NCBI GenBank assembly: GCA_014381825.1
Contig: JACNKX010000107.1
Span: 173,130-207,406, forward strand
DNA from: Planctomycetota bacterium
GTDB taxonomy: Bacteria > Planctomycetota > Planctomycetia > Pirellulales > Pirellulaceae
Length of the DNA stretch: 34,277 nt
Direction of reading: 5' to 3'
Shown in pieces: positions 23,552 to 31,509 of this stretch (position 1 is its first letter; each line of letters starts with the position of its first letter). The notes below the pieces were generated by a model. That model was given only the letters and a program-made list of their open reading frames with translations, was not told where the DNA came from and did no database searches. The translations under genes and the position numbers were made by a program.

Positions 23552-24178
23552 TTATGGCAGTTCCATCACTTCGACTTTACGGATGGCGACGATGCTGCCC
23601 GGATCGTGATGCTGGAATGCAAAGTGGCCGTCCTTAAAGGTTAGAGCGAAATCTAGATACTCGTACAATTCATTACCATCGACGGTTATCTTGATTCGTG
23701 TGATCTCTTTACCTCTCCACACATCGTCTCTGACTTCGAGGTCGTAAGTAAACCACGTGTCGGGCTCGACGTGTCGCTTATAGACATGACAAAATCCGTA
23801 AAGCGATCCAGTTCGAATTGGGTCCGTATGCGTGCTGTCGATTTGTGCTTCGTAACCGTCGCTGAAGCCAGGCTTTCGAGTCGTGCGAAAATAAAGTCCT
23901 GAGTTTCCTCCGTCGCTGATCTTTACTTCGGCGCGGTAGCGGAAGTTCTTGTACGATCCTTTCGTGCAAACCAACATCGACGCAGGCCCCGAACCACTGA
24001 GCGCGCCGTCTTTTACTTCCCACTTGCTCTCTTCGTTGCCAACTCGCTCCCATCCGTCCATCGTTTTGCCATCGAATAGCGAGACCCATTTTGAATCCCC
24101 GGCATCGACAGCAGATGCCAACATAGAAACGCAGAGGGCCGTCAACGCAATCGAAAGGCAGCGAATTGAGAATCTCAT
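23552..24178 (-). CDS. Secreted DUF1080 (3-keto-disaccharide hydrolase) domain protein
   Basis: The protein has 208 residues from the ATG at 24176-24178, preceded by AGGAAA. It opens a signal peptide (MRFSIRCLSIALTALCVSML). A longer frame to 24265 has no good ribosome binding site. The single domain shows DUF1080 motifs: WVSLFDGKTMDGWERVG, FRYRAEVKISDGGNSGLYF, YEAQI, and HFAFQHHDPGS near the end. The fold is a concanavalin-like sandwich; some members cleave 3-keto-glycosides. It is probably periplasmic. It leads an operon with the downstream esterase and is divergent from the SASA esterase gene, suggesting joint work on acylated glycans. Confidence 0.88.
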   Translation of the reverse strand: MRFSIRCLSIALTALCVSMLASAVDAGDSKWVSLFDGKTMDGWERVGNEESKWEVKDGALSGSGPASMLVCTKGSYKNFRYRAEVKISDGGNSGLYFRTTRKPGFSDGYEAQIDSTHTDPIRTGSLYGFCHVYKRHVEPDTWFTYDLEVRDDVWRGKEITRIKITVDGNELYEYLDFALTFKDGHFAFQHHDPGSIVAIRKVEVMELP

Positions 24179-24365
24179 TGTTGTGTTTCCTGATATCAAA
24201 GAAGCAAGCAGCCAAACATATTCGACGTCGCCATCATAACAGACAACGGGCAGCTGGATCAGCAAGCCGGAGCGCTATTCTCTTTTTTCGCGAGGATGCT
24301 TGAAAGCGACATGCTGGAGTGTACCTTGGACGCACGCGTAATCAAAATCCGAAGGGATACCGCTG

Positions 24366-26054
24366 ATGATTCGAACTCTTCTTAATAAGGCGCAGAGAAT
24401 GCATGACTTCTGTAAGACGTTCGTCTTCTTCCTTCTCTTTGGTCTCGCATTCTATGAGGCTGCAGTCGCCGCAGAGGATGACAAGATCGTCCGCGTCTTC
24501 ATCTTCGCCGGTCAGTCGAACATGGTCGGCTCGGATTCTAAGGTGCAGGACATTAAACGCTTTCCGCCTTTTTCTGGACTAGAGAACGCACAATCGGGCG
24601 TGAGGTTTTCTTACTGCATCGGTCGCGAAAACAAGATGAAGTCGGATGGGTGGGTGGATCTTCAGCCGGTCAACAATGTGGTCGGACCTGAGCTGAGCTT
24701 TGCTCGCAAGGTGACTCAGCACATCGACGCGCCGATTGCAATCATCAAGTGCGCGGCGGGCGGCACTCACTTGGGCGGTGACTGGAATCCCGACGACCCT
24801 GAAGGATTCAAAATGTACCCGTTGGCATTGGACCTGATCCAGTTGTCTCTTGCTGAATTCGATCGGAAGGAGATTCCCTATTGCATCGAAGGGTTCATGT
24901 GGCATCAAGGTGAAAACGACATGTTCAATGCCGAGTACATGGCGAACTACGGCGTGAACCTGAAGAACTTCCTGGCCAAGTGGCGGCGCGATCTCAAGGA
25001 ACCTGAACTAAAGTTTTACATCGGCGAGCTTTGCACGAAAACGATTTGGGGAATGGATCTGCGACCGCGTATGTACGCCATCAGTCTGGGGCAACGTGCC
25101 GTCACCACTTCCGATCTGCTCGCCGAATACATCCCGACGTCACACGTTGGTGTGGAAATCGGCGGAGGCGTGGGGCTGCACTATCACTACGGAACGCTGG
25201 GGCAATTGGAGCATGGCGTTAATTACGCGGATGCGTATCTGCGGACGATCGGCAAACAGTTGAACAAGCCTCGCAAGCTCACGTCTTGGCCGTACGAGAA
25301 GGGCAGTGAGGTCAAGCTCTTCATCCTCGCGGGGCACCGCAATATGGAGGGCGAGCGCGCGTTTGTGCAGCAACTCGGTAAGCTAGAAGGAAAAGAGTCG
25401 CTGCTGAACGACAACGCGAAGATCGCGTTCAAGTACAGCATCGGCGGCGGCTTCAAAAAATCAGATGGTTGGGAACGTCTCGGCCCAGCCGGAGCGTATG
25501 GCAACTTCGGTCCTGAACTCAGCTTTGGACAGACGTTGCAGGACGAACTTTCTGATAGCATCGCCATCGCGAAATTCACTCACAGCGGGACGCAGATTAT
25601 TGATTGGACGCCAGAAGGAAGCATGGCGAAGTCTCGTCACATCTACCCTCACTTCATCGCGTTCATCAAAGAAGCCATTGCGGAACTTGAAGAGCGAGGT
25701 CAACAGGTCGAACTGACAGGAGTTTTCTATCATCTAGGCGAAAACGATATGTCGTTCGGTCCCTACCGAAAGGACGCGGCCGCGCGGCTGCAATCGATGA
25801 TCGCACAAAGCCGCGAAGACCTTGGTCGTATGGGTCTGAAATGGTACGTCAGCCAACAACCGCCGACCGATGACGAACGCGTCAGTTCCATCGATGTCAC
25901 TTCGCAGATTGCAGAAATTGCCGCAGCAGACACCGACCTCATTCACATCAAAGCCTTCGATCTTACCGGACAATCGCAGAAACTCGTCATAGCAACTGCG
26001 GGCATTGTGCAATTAGGAGAAGTGCTGGCCAAGAGTTATTTGGAGCAGAAGTAG
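24366..26054 (+). CDS. Double SASA-type esterase, second domain lacking its nucleophile
   Basis: The protein has 562 residues; GAAGGGA lies ~10 bases before the ATG at 24366, and an internal ATG at 24399 is possible. After a signal peptide (FFLLFGLAFYEAAVA) come two copies of a sialate-O-acetylesterase-type domain. The first (~40-300) has FAGQSNM with catalytic Ser51, GPELSF, and WHQGENDM. The second (~315-560) has LAGHRNM, where Arg replaces Ser, then GPELSF again and YHLGENDM, and lacks a clear final Asp-x-x-His. The family removes acetyl groups from sugars. The second copy probably serves binding or stability. It is divergent from the DUF1080-esterase pair and followed by a sulfatase stub. 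Confidence 0.88.
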   Translation: MIRTLLNKAQRMHDFCKTFVFFLLFGLAFYEAAVAAEDDKIVRVFIFAGQSNMVGSDSKVQDIKRFPPFSGLENAQSGVRFSYCIGRENKMKSDGWVDLQPVNNVVGPELSFARKVTQHIDAPIAIIKCAAGGTHLGGDWNPDDPEGFKMYPLALDLIQLSLAEFDRKEIPYCIEGFMWHQGENDMFNAEYMANYGVNLKNFLAKWRRDLKEPELKFYIGELCTKTIWGMDLRPRMYAISLGQRAVTTSDLLAEYIPTSHVGVEIGGGVGLHYHYGTLGQLEHGVNYADAYLRTIGKQLNKPRKLTSWPYEKGSEVKLFILAGHRNMEGERAFVQQLGKLEGKESLLNDNAKIAFKYSIGGGFKKSDGWERLGPAGAYGNFGPELSFGQTLQDELSDSIAIAKFTHSGTQIIDWTPEGSMAKSRHIYPHFIAFIKEAIAELEERGQQVELTGVFYHLGENDMSFGPYRKDAAARLQSMIAQSREDLGRMGLKWYVSQQPPTDDERVSSIDVTSQIAEIAAADTDLIHIKAFDLTGQSQKLVIATAGIVQLGEVLAKSYLEQK

Positions 26055-26110
26055 GTTGGTGTACTCGTATCGCCTATAGCATTACTGAAATCTGCGACAG
26101 GAACGAATCC

Positions 26111-26317
26111 ATGATGCGCACGCTCGCCCATGCTGTTTGCCTGCTCTGGCTGTCGTCAGTTGCGAGCGCGGCGGACCGTCGACCGAATATTCTCTTCATC
26201 ATGTCCGACGACCACGCTTGCAACGCCATCAGCGCTTTCCCGTCGCGTGTCGGTCGGTTATTGTTGATGCCGCTGGCTTCGGTCGGTTCGCACATCAATT
26301 TGAACGCTTTGCAATGA
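26111..26317 (+). pseudogene. Sulfatase stub, N-terminal fragment only
   Basis: The 68-codon frame starts at ATGATG after AGGAAC and encodes a signal peptide (LLWLSSVASAADRRPN), then NILFIMSDDHACNAISAF. This is the start of a sulfatase, including the metal-binding Asp pair. From SRV onward the sequence stops resembling a sulfatase (GRLLLMPLASVGSHIN) and ends at TGA. No formylglycine motif is found in any frame before the next gene at 26331. A deletion that joined the sulfatase start to downstream sequence explains it best. It could still produce a short exported peptide. Confidence 0.75.
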
Positions 26318-26330
26318 CAAAGGAACGCGT

Positions 26331-26783
26331 ATGGATCCGGTTCGACTCTCGAAAGCCTTCTCGTACGTTAATACAGAGGCAGCGAAGGGCGCCATTTTTC
26401 ATGGCGCATTGTTCGCGGACGATAATGGACTGTATTTGATCCATAACAAGCACACTTGGGAATCAGCCGGAACGGCGACTGCGGCATTTGGGTTGTTGGG
26501 TGCGTTGATTCACTATCTCGCGACTCGCAAGAAGACCGTCGATTATCCGTTCCCAACTCTGCCCGTCACTGAGCTTCCTCGAGATTTGCATGCCTCGCTC
26601 GGAGCAGGATCGTTCAAAGAGACGGCCGAAGTCTCGATCATCCCGAAAGATCAGATTCGCGGATACTCGAAGTCGACGTTCAAGGGATCGCGGTTCTACG
26701 TGGGCGACGTCGAGCTTGTGCTGGTCGGAGCATCTGGCAAAGCCATGAAGCAATTACCCGAACTTGGGTACGAAGAAGCTTGA
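26331..26783 (+). CDS. Hypothetical protein with one possible membrane segment
   Basis: The protein has 150 residues from the ATG at 26331, with AAAGGA about six bases upstream. An early segment (SAGTATAAFGLLGALIHYLA) could span or dip into a membrane; no signal peptide precedes it. The flanking parts (AIFHGALFADDNGLYLIHN and the C-terminal half, GSRFYVGDVELVLVGAS) look like beta strands of a small PH-like or barrel fold. The family was not recognised. It follows the sulfatase stub by 13 bases, and the deletion that formed the stub may have brought it close to a foreign promoter. Confidence 0.65.
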   Translation: MDPVRLSKAFSYVNTEAAKGAIFHGALFADDNGLYLIHNKHTWESAGTATAAFGLLGALIHYLATRKKTVDYPFPTLPVTELPRDLHASLGAGSFKETAEVSIIPKDQIRGYSKSTFKGSRFYVGDVELVLVGASGKAMKQLPELGYEEA

Positions 26784-26932
26784 CGGGCAGGACCGACACC
26801 GCATGGTGACGCGAGGCGGAATTCCGTTCGCGGATGAATCTAGCGCCAAGTCGACCATGCCACTTTCATCCGTGTGGAAAGTAACGATCTTGCAAAGCAT
26901 CCCAACCGCATAGAAGGCTGTCAGGAATCGAT

Positions 26933-27691
26933 ATGAAACTTATCTCCTGGAACGTTAACGGCATCCGTGCATCGATGGACAAAGGCTTTCGTGACTTTGT
27001 TGAAACCGACGAGCCGGATGTTCTCTGTCTTCAGGAAACCAAAGCGGAGCCAAGTCAGGTGGATCTTGGTTGGGCCGATGAGCTGGGTTACCACAAAGTT
27101 TGGAACTGTGCCGAGAAGAAAGGTTACAGCGGGACTTCGATCTGGAGCAAGGTTGCACCCAAAAAAGCGGTTCTGGGAATCGGCATTGATGAGCATGACA
27201 AAGAAGGTCGAGTGATCACGGCGACATTCGATGATTTCCACCTTGTAAACGTTTACACGCCGAATTCCCAACGCGAGCTAGCTCGACTTAATTACCGGCA
27301 GCGGTGGGATGCCGATTTCCTCGCTTACGTGAAGAGGTTGAACCGACGTAAGGCTGTCGTTTTCTGCGGCGATGTGAACTGTGCTCACAAAGAGATCGAT
27401 CTGGCGAATCCCAAGTCAAATCGGAAGAATGCTGGGTTCACTGAAGAAGAGCGGGCGGGATTGGACCGAATCGTTGCTGCCGGATTTCTGGATTCATTTC
27501 GCGAGTTTGACGAGGGTCCAGAAAACTACAGCTGGTGGACCTATCGCAGTGATGCACGGAAGCGGAACATCGGGTGGCGACTTGACTACTTTTGGGTTGC
27601 AACGAAGTTCCGAGATCGAGTCGAAGCAGCGCGGATTCGCAGCGACATTCTTGGCTCCGATCACTGTCCGGTCGAGCTTACCATTTCATAG
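26933..27691 (+). CDS. xth: Exodeoxyribonuclease III / AP endonuclease family
   Basis: The protein has 252 residues, a normal length for the ExoIII (Xth/ExoA) family; AGGA lies seven bases before the ATG. All active-site motifs are present: SWNVNGIRA (Asn7), CLQETK (Glu), NVYTPNS (Tyr), GDVNCAH (Asp and Asn), WRLDYFW, and GSDHCPV (terminal Asp-His). The enzyme cuts DNA at abasic sites in base-excision repair and trims 3' ends, using Mg2+, in the cytoplasm. It is a housekeeping gene inside an otherwise secretory region. Its stop overlaps the convergent coiled-coil gene's stop by six bases. Confidence 0.93.
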   Translation: MKLISWNVNGIRASMDKGFRDFVETDEPDVLCLQETKAEPSQVDLGWADELGYHKVWNCAEKKGYSGTSIWSKVAPKKAVLGIGIDEHDKEGRVITATFDDFHLVNVYTPNSQRELARLNYRQRWDADFLAYVKRLNRRKAVVFCGDVNCAHKEIDLANPKSNRKNAGFTEEERAGLDRIVAAGFLDSFREFDEGPENYSWWTYRSDARKRNIGWRLDYFWVATKFRDRVEAARIRSDILGSDHCPVELTIS

Positions 27692-28903
27692 CTCGTCATC
27701 CGAACGGTTATGGACCGGCGTTTGAGATCCTCCAGTTCCCTTTGCATTGCGGGCAAGCTGTTCTCGATACTCTTCGAAGTCGGCTTGACGCACCTGAAGA
27801 TTCTCACGTTCCTCAGCGTACTCCGCTTGAAACTCTTGCAAGTTGTCGCGAACTTTGGTGAATTGATCGTGAGCCGCCTCGAGGTTGCCCCGTTCAACTA
27901 GGTAGTCTGCTTGGAACGATTGCAATTTGTTTCGGTCCTCGGCGAAGCTCGTCTGAAGCGCCTGAAGATTGTCTCGTTCGGCGGCGTAATCGGCTTGGAA
28001 CAATTGCAATGCATTACGGTCTTCCGCGAAGTCTGACTGAAGGTCCTGCAGATTGTTCCGATCGTCAGCGTAGTTCGCGTGGAGCGCTTGCAAGTTATTT
28101 CGATCTTCACTGAAGTCCGTCTGAAGTGCCCGAAGATTGTTTTGTTCAGCGGCATAAGCCGCTTGGAACGATTGCAATTTGTTGCGATCTTCGGTGAAAT
28201 TCGTCTGCAACGATTGTAGATTGTTACGATCTTCGGCAAAGTCTGTGTGCAGCGCCTGAAGATTGTTTCGATCTTCAGCGAAGTCGGCATGAAATGATTG
28301 TAGGTTGTTGCGGTCTTCGGCGTGGTCTGTCTGCAACGCCTGAAGGTTATTTCGATCGGCTGCAAATTTCGCCTGCAACGCCTGATTGTTGTCGTGCTTC
28401 GCGGAAGCACCCGCAGCAGGACTTTGACGTCCAGCGAAGACTGGATCCGTCGCGCGAGCACTTTGTGTTTCTAAGTTCAACGTTTTTACAGAATGAGCGG
28501 CTGGCGCCAGCTGCTTATCGAGTAGTTTCTTATGTATGTTGTCGAGAACCTTAAGAGGCGTCGAGTGGTGATCGGTCGCGTGAGACGCGCGTCCGAGAAC
28601 AACCACGTCTGAAGACGAGTTGCTACCGCCACCTCCTAGCTCATACAGGCCGGCCTTGAACGGACTTTGGCGCTTCTGCAGTACAACAACATTGTTGTCA
28701 GTGGCCTTGCGACTTGGCGTGCTGAGGAGCGATACGTTGCTAGACAGCTCGCTAGGAAGGTCCTTTACGCCCTGAGTGTTCTTTGCCGGGGATTCACTTT
28801 GCGCAGCACGCGAAGTGGATTGCCGCTGGACTGTGTTTCCCTGCGCGATCGGGATGTGCGCGAGCGGAGCGGATGCTGCCGGCGCCGTTGCATTGATCGT
28901 CAT
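27686..28903 (-). CDS. Coiled-coil protein with fifteen 14-residue repeats
   Basis: The protein has 405 residues. Residues 1-171 are low-complexity, rich in Ser, Ala and Gln, with no signal peptide. Residues 172-380 are 15 tandem copies of a 14-residue unit with consensus [14 protein letters not shown]; the first copy has 13 residues. Two heptads per unit, with hydrophobic Leu, Phe and Tyr at regular places, predict one long coiled coil of roughly 200 residues. A short charged tail follows. The family was not recognised; a filament, spacer or scaffold role is likely. The Gln- and Asn-rich repeats resemble matrix or secretion-system proteins only loosely. The CBS gene lies 59 bases upstream on the same strand and may be co-transcribed. 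Confidence 0.78.
   Translation of the reverse strand: MTINATAPAASAPLAHIPIAQGNTVQRQSTSRAAQSESPAKNTQGVKDLPSELSSNVSLLSTPSRKATDNNVVVLQKRQSPFKAGLYELGGGGSNSSSDVVVLGRASHATDHHSTPLKVLDNIHKKLLDKQLAPAAHSVKTLNLETQSARATDPVFAGRQSPAAGASAKHDNNQALQAKFAADRNNLQALQTDHAEDRNNLQSFHADFAEDRNNLQALHTDFAEDRNNLQSLQTNFTEDRNKLQSFQAAYAAEQNNLRALQTDFSEDRNNLQALHANYADDRNNLQDLQSDFAEDRNALQLFQADYAAERDNLQALQTSFAEDRNKLQSFQADYLVERGNLEAAHDQFTKVRDNLQEFQAEYAEERENLQVRQADFEEYREQLARNAKGTGGSQTPVHNRSDDEL
27764..28390 (-). repeat. 42-bp coding tandem repeat, 15 copies
   Basis: The region encodes 14 units of 14 residues plus one of 13. Units share nnLQxxxxxFAEDR at protein level but have drifted at DNA level, so the array is older than the 39-bp array at 3-197. 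It has no spacers. Long frames on the opposite strand here are by-products of the repeat. Confidence 0.85.
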
Positions 28904-28962
28904 GGCTGCGGCCTCGTGAGATGGTCAATATGAGTGTTGCCGTGTCATCACAACGAGCCGTG

Positions 28963-29412
28963 TCACACGCCAACCAACTCTTCTTCTTGTTTCACTCCTG
29001 GATCGCGTAGTAGATCTCGCAGGACTGGAATGAGATCGCGGCGTGAAACGATTCCGATCAGCTTGCCGTCACGAACCACAGGCAGGCGTCCGACTCGCGC
29101 ATCGCGAAAGGACCTGACGGTCGTGGGAATGGAAGCGTTTTCGTCCACGGTTACGACGTCTGTGGACATGACGTCGGATACTGGCAAATCCCCGTTCGAG
29201 TCGTCTGCAGTGAGCAACAGCATGAGCAGGTCGAACTCGGAAACCATTCCGACCAGATTCTGGTCATCGTCGATCACTGGTAGGCCAGACACCGAATGTT
29301 GGGCCATCAATTCGAGTACATCTCCCACAGACGTCGTCGAACTCACGGTCAGCACCGGTGACGATCGTACGTGTTTGGCCTTCAGTTCGATTACTGCTCC
29401 GTCGTTGGTCAT
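28963..29412 (-). CDS. Tandem CBS-domain protein
   Basis: The protein has 149 residues from the ATG at 29410-29412, with GGGG upstream; a start at 29472 would add 20 basic residues and lacks a ribosome binding site. It consists of two CBS motifs: VLTVSSTTSVGDVLELMAQH with GLPVIDDDQNLVGMVSEFD, then VVTVDENASIPTTVRSF with RLPVVRDGKLIGIVSRRD. Paired CBS motifs form a Bateman module that binds adenosine nucleotides and controls partner proteins. No effector domain is attached, so it acts in trans in the cytoplasm. A nested hairpin lies 120 bases upstream in its possible leader. The coiled-coil gene downstream may be its partner, but this is a guess. Confidence 0.88.
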   Translation of the reverse strand: MTNDGAVIELKAKHVRSSPVLTVSSTTSVGDVLELMAQHSVSGLPVIDDDQNLVGMVSEFDLLMLLLTADDSNGDLPVSDVMSTDVVTVDENASIPTTVRSFRDARVGRLPVVRDGKLIGIVSRRDLIPVLRDLLRDPGVKQEEELVGV

Positions 29413-29531
29413 TGTTGCGCCCCGTTCTGATCGAGAAGTGGTTGCCCGTTCTCGCGATTGCTTGCGTAGCATGACGTTTCGCGAAATAGCTGCCCTACCT
29501 AAAATCTAGCTCACAAAATGGACGCCAGACG

Positions 29532-29626
29532 CTTGTTTTCGCTGAATCCAGCGCTCTCGCGACTTGTCTGGCCTCGAGTCTCGCGAGCCAAGCGATCGTT
29601 GGATTCAGCACAACTGCTGAAACAAG
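29532..29626. other. 95-base nested hairpin in intergenic region
   Basis: Four nested stems are visible. CTTGTTT (29532-29538) pairs with AAACAAG (29620-29626). GCTGAATCCA (29541-29550) pairs with 29600-29609. CGCT pairs with AGCG (29552-29555, 29591-29594). CTCGCGA pairs with TCGCGAG (29556-29562, 29581-29587). It lies in the ~360 bases between the CBS start and the sulfatase at 29772, which otherwise hold no gene. It could be a structured leader for the CBS gene, a small RNA, or a decayed mobile element end. Confidence 0.5.
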
Positions 29627-29771
29627 AAGAAGTGTTAACCGCTCTTGGCATTTTCCTATGGCAACGCTTGTCGGACTGCTTGCTATCAGCCACCATAGGA
29701 ACCCGGCAGGCGGAATGAAGTCGACGGCAATCGCATCATGAGACAAAACGAGAGCAATCGGAGCACACCGA

Positions 29772-31340
29772 ATGAACCATAATAATCTTTCACTGTTTCA
29801 CCAGGCTAGCCTCTACACGCTGGCGGGATCTATCCTGTTCGGCGCGATCTTAGTGAGTCGGCAGCAGACGCATGCCGCCGAACGCCCGAATGTCATCGTG
29901 GTGATGGCTGACGATTTGGGCATTGGTGATGTGTCGCCCACGAACCCCAATTGCAAGATCAAAACGCCTCATCTGCAGAAGATGGCGAATGAAGGACTCA
30001 CTTTTCTCGATGCACACACGCCAAGTTCCGTTTGCACGCCTACGCGTTATGGTCTGCTGACCGGGCGATACAACTGGCGATCTACGCTTGCCCGCGGTGT
30101 ATTGAGCGGCAGGAGCGAACACTTGATTCCTGCGGATCGCCCAACGCTGGGACATTTGATGCGTGGGGCTGGTTATCACACGGCGATGATCGGCAAGTGG
30201 CATTTGGGTTGGGACTGGCATAAGGTCGACGGAAAGATCGATTTTACCAAGGCCGTGAAGAATGGTCCCGATATCAACGGGTTCGACAGCTACTACGGTC
30301 ACTGTGGCTCGCTCGACATGCCGCCGTATGTGTGGGTCGATACCGGGCGAATTACCGCCTTGCCAGATCGTGAAGAGGGCGTGACCAAGCAAGAAGATCG
30401 CTACGGCTGGTATCGCAAGGGGCCGATCGGATCGGACTTTCATATCGACGAAGTGCTTCCTCACTTGTTCGACAAGTCGATGAGGCACGTGAAAGCCCGC
30501 GCACAGGATGCGAAGTCTGATAAGCCGTTCTTTCTCTACCTAGCATTGCCTGCGCCGCACACTCCAATCGTTCCGGTTCCACCATTCAAGGACGCGAGCG
30601 GACTGAATGCTTATGCTGACTTCGTGATGCAAGTCGATCATCACATGGGTGAACTGCTAACAATGTTGGAGGAAGCTGGGCTCGACAAGAACACGCTCGT
30701 GATTTTCACCAGCGATAACGGCTGTTCGCCAGAAGGCAACTTCGCGTTGCTGAAGGAACACGGCCACGACCCGAGCGCTGGATACCGAGGTCACAAAGCG
30801 GACATTTACGAAGGCGGACATCGAGTGCCCTTCGTCGCTCGCTGGCCCGGACACATTGAAGCCGGTCGCACAACCAAAGCGCTAGCTTGTCTGACCGATG
30901 TCTATTCGACGCTGGAGGCGATCACCGACCAGCCACGTAAGAATCTTGGCGGCGAAGATGGATTCAGCCTGCTACCGGTGTTCAACGGCGGCGACACCTC
31001 GGGCCGCGACGCCTTGATCAGCCATTCGATCGGCGGATCATTCGCAATCCGCCAAGGACCGTGGAAGCTGTGCCTGTCAGCAGGCAGCGGCGGGTGGAGT
31101 GCGCCGCGCGAAGCGGAAGCCAAGAAGCAAGGTCTGCCATCGATGCAGTTGTTCAATCTAGAAAGCGATCCCAGCGAGAAGAAGAATCTCGTTGACGCAA
31201 AGCCAGAGCAAGTCAAAGCGTTACTTCGTTTGCTAGACGAGCAAATCAACAACGGACGCTGTACGCCAGGCAAAGCCGTTGCCAACGATCGCGACGTCCA
31301 GTTCCTGCCAAAGGGAGTCGCGGTCCCCGCTGGCGGCTAA
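29772..31340 (+). CDS. Secreted sulfatase (S1 type)
   Basis: The protein has 522 residues. GGAG lies about ten bases before the ATG. The N-terminal hydrophobic segment (LYTLAGSILFGAILVS) is a signal peptide ending near THAAE. NVIVVMADDLGIGD gives the metal Asp pair, and CTPTR at 88-92 the formylglycine site. GKWHLGWDW carries catalytic Lys and His, FTSDNGC the distal ligands. The C-terminal end keeps MQLFNLESDPSEKKN. It belongs to the same broad group as the sulfatase at 19509 but is diverged, so a different sulfated substrate is likely. A paired-hairpin element separates it from the next sulfatase. Confidence 0.92.
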   Translation: MNHNNLSLFHQASLYTLAGSILFGAILVSRQQTHAAERPNVIVVMADDLGIGDVSPTNPNCKIKTPHLQKMANEGLTFLDAHTPSSVCTPTRYGLLTGRYNWRSTLARGVLSGRSEHLIPADRPTLGHLMRGAGYHTAMIGKWHLGWDWHKVDGKIDFTKAVKNGPDINGFDSYYGHCGSLDMPPYVWVDTGRITALPDREEGVTKQEDRYGWYRKGPIGSDFHIDEVLPHLFDKSMRHVKARAQDAKSDKPFFLYLALPAPHTPIVPVPPFKDASGLNAYADFVMQVDHHMGELLTMLEEAGLDKNTLVIFTSDNGCSPEGNFALLKEHGHDPSAGYRGHKADIYEGGHRVPFVARWPGHIEAGRTTKALACLTDVYSTLEAITDQPRKNLGGEDGFSLLPVFNGGDTSGRDALISHSIGGSFAIRQGPWKLCLSAGSGGWSAPREAEAKKQGLPSMQLFNLESDPSEKKNLVDAKPEQVKALLRLLDEQINNGRCTPGKAVANDRDVQFLPKGVAVPAGG

Positions 31341-31346
31341 CAGTAG

Positions 31347-31459
31347 CCATCACGCTCCGTCGTGATGAGCCCAAAGAGAAAACTCCGACCAGGCATCCGC
31401 ATAGCACCTACATAGATATAGATATCTGACGCCGGGCTCGTCACGGCGGAGCGTGATGG
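31347..31459. repeat. Paired-hairpin element, REPIN-like
   Basis: Two 26-base arms, 31347-31372 and 31434-31459, are inverted copies differing at only two places, both allowing G-T pairs. Each arm is itself a small palindrome (CATCACG with CGTGATG in the left arm). The 61 bases between have no gene. The build, two inverted palindromes with a spacer, matches REP doublets. The right arm overlaps the first possible start (GTG 31453) of the next sulfatase frame, which argues for the later start at 31510. Confidence 0.65.
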
Positions 31460-31509
31460 CCTCGTTGTCTCAACATTATCCTGTCCCAAATTCAATCGCA
31501 GGCTGCACT

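Noticed and set aside
27764-28390. Possible CRISPR array
   Set aside because: Repeats are contiguous coding units without spacers.
29518-29718. 66-residue frame through the nested hairpin
   Set aside because: No ribosome binding site, and its composition follows the palindrome rather than a protein.
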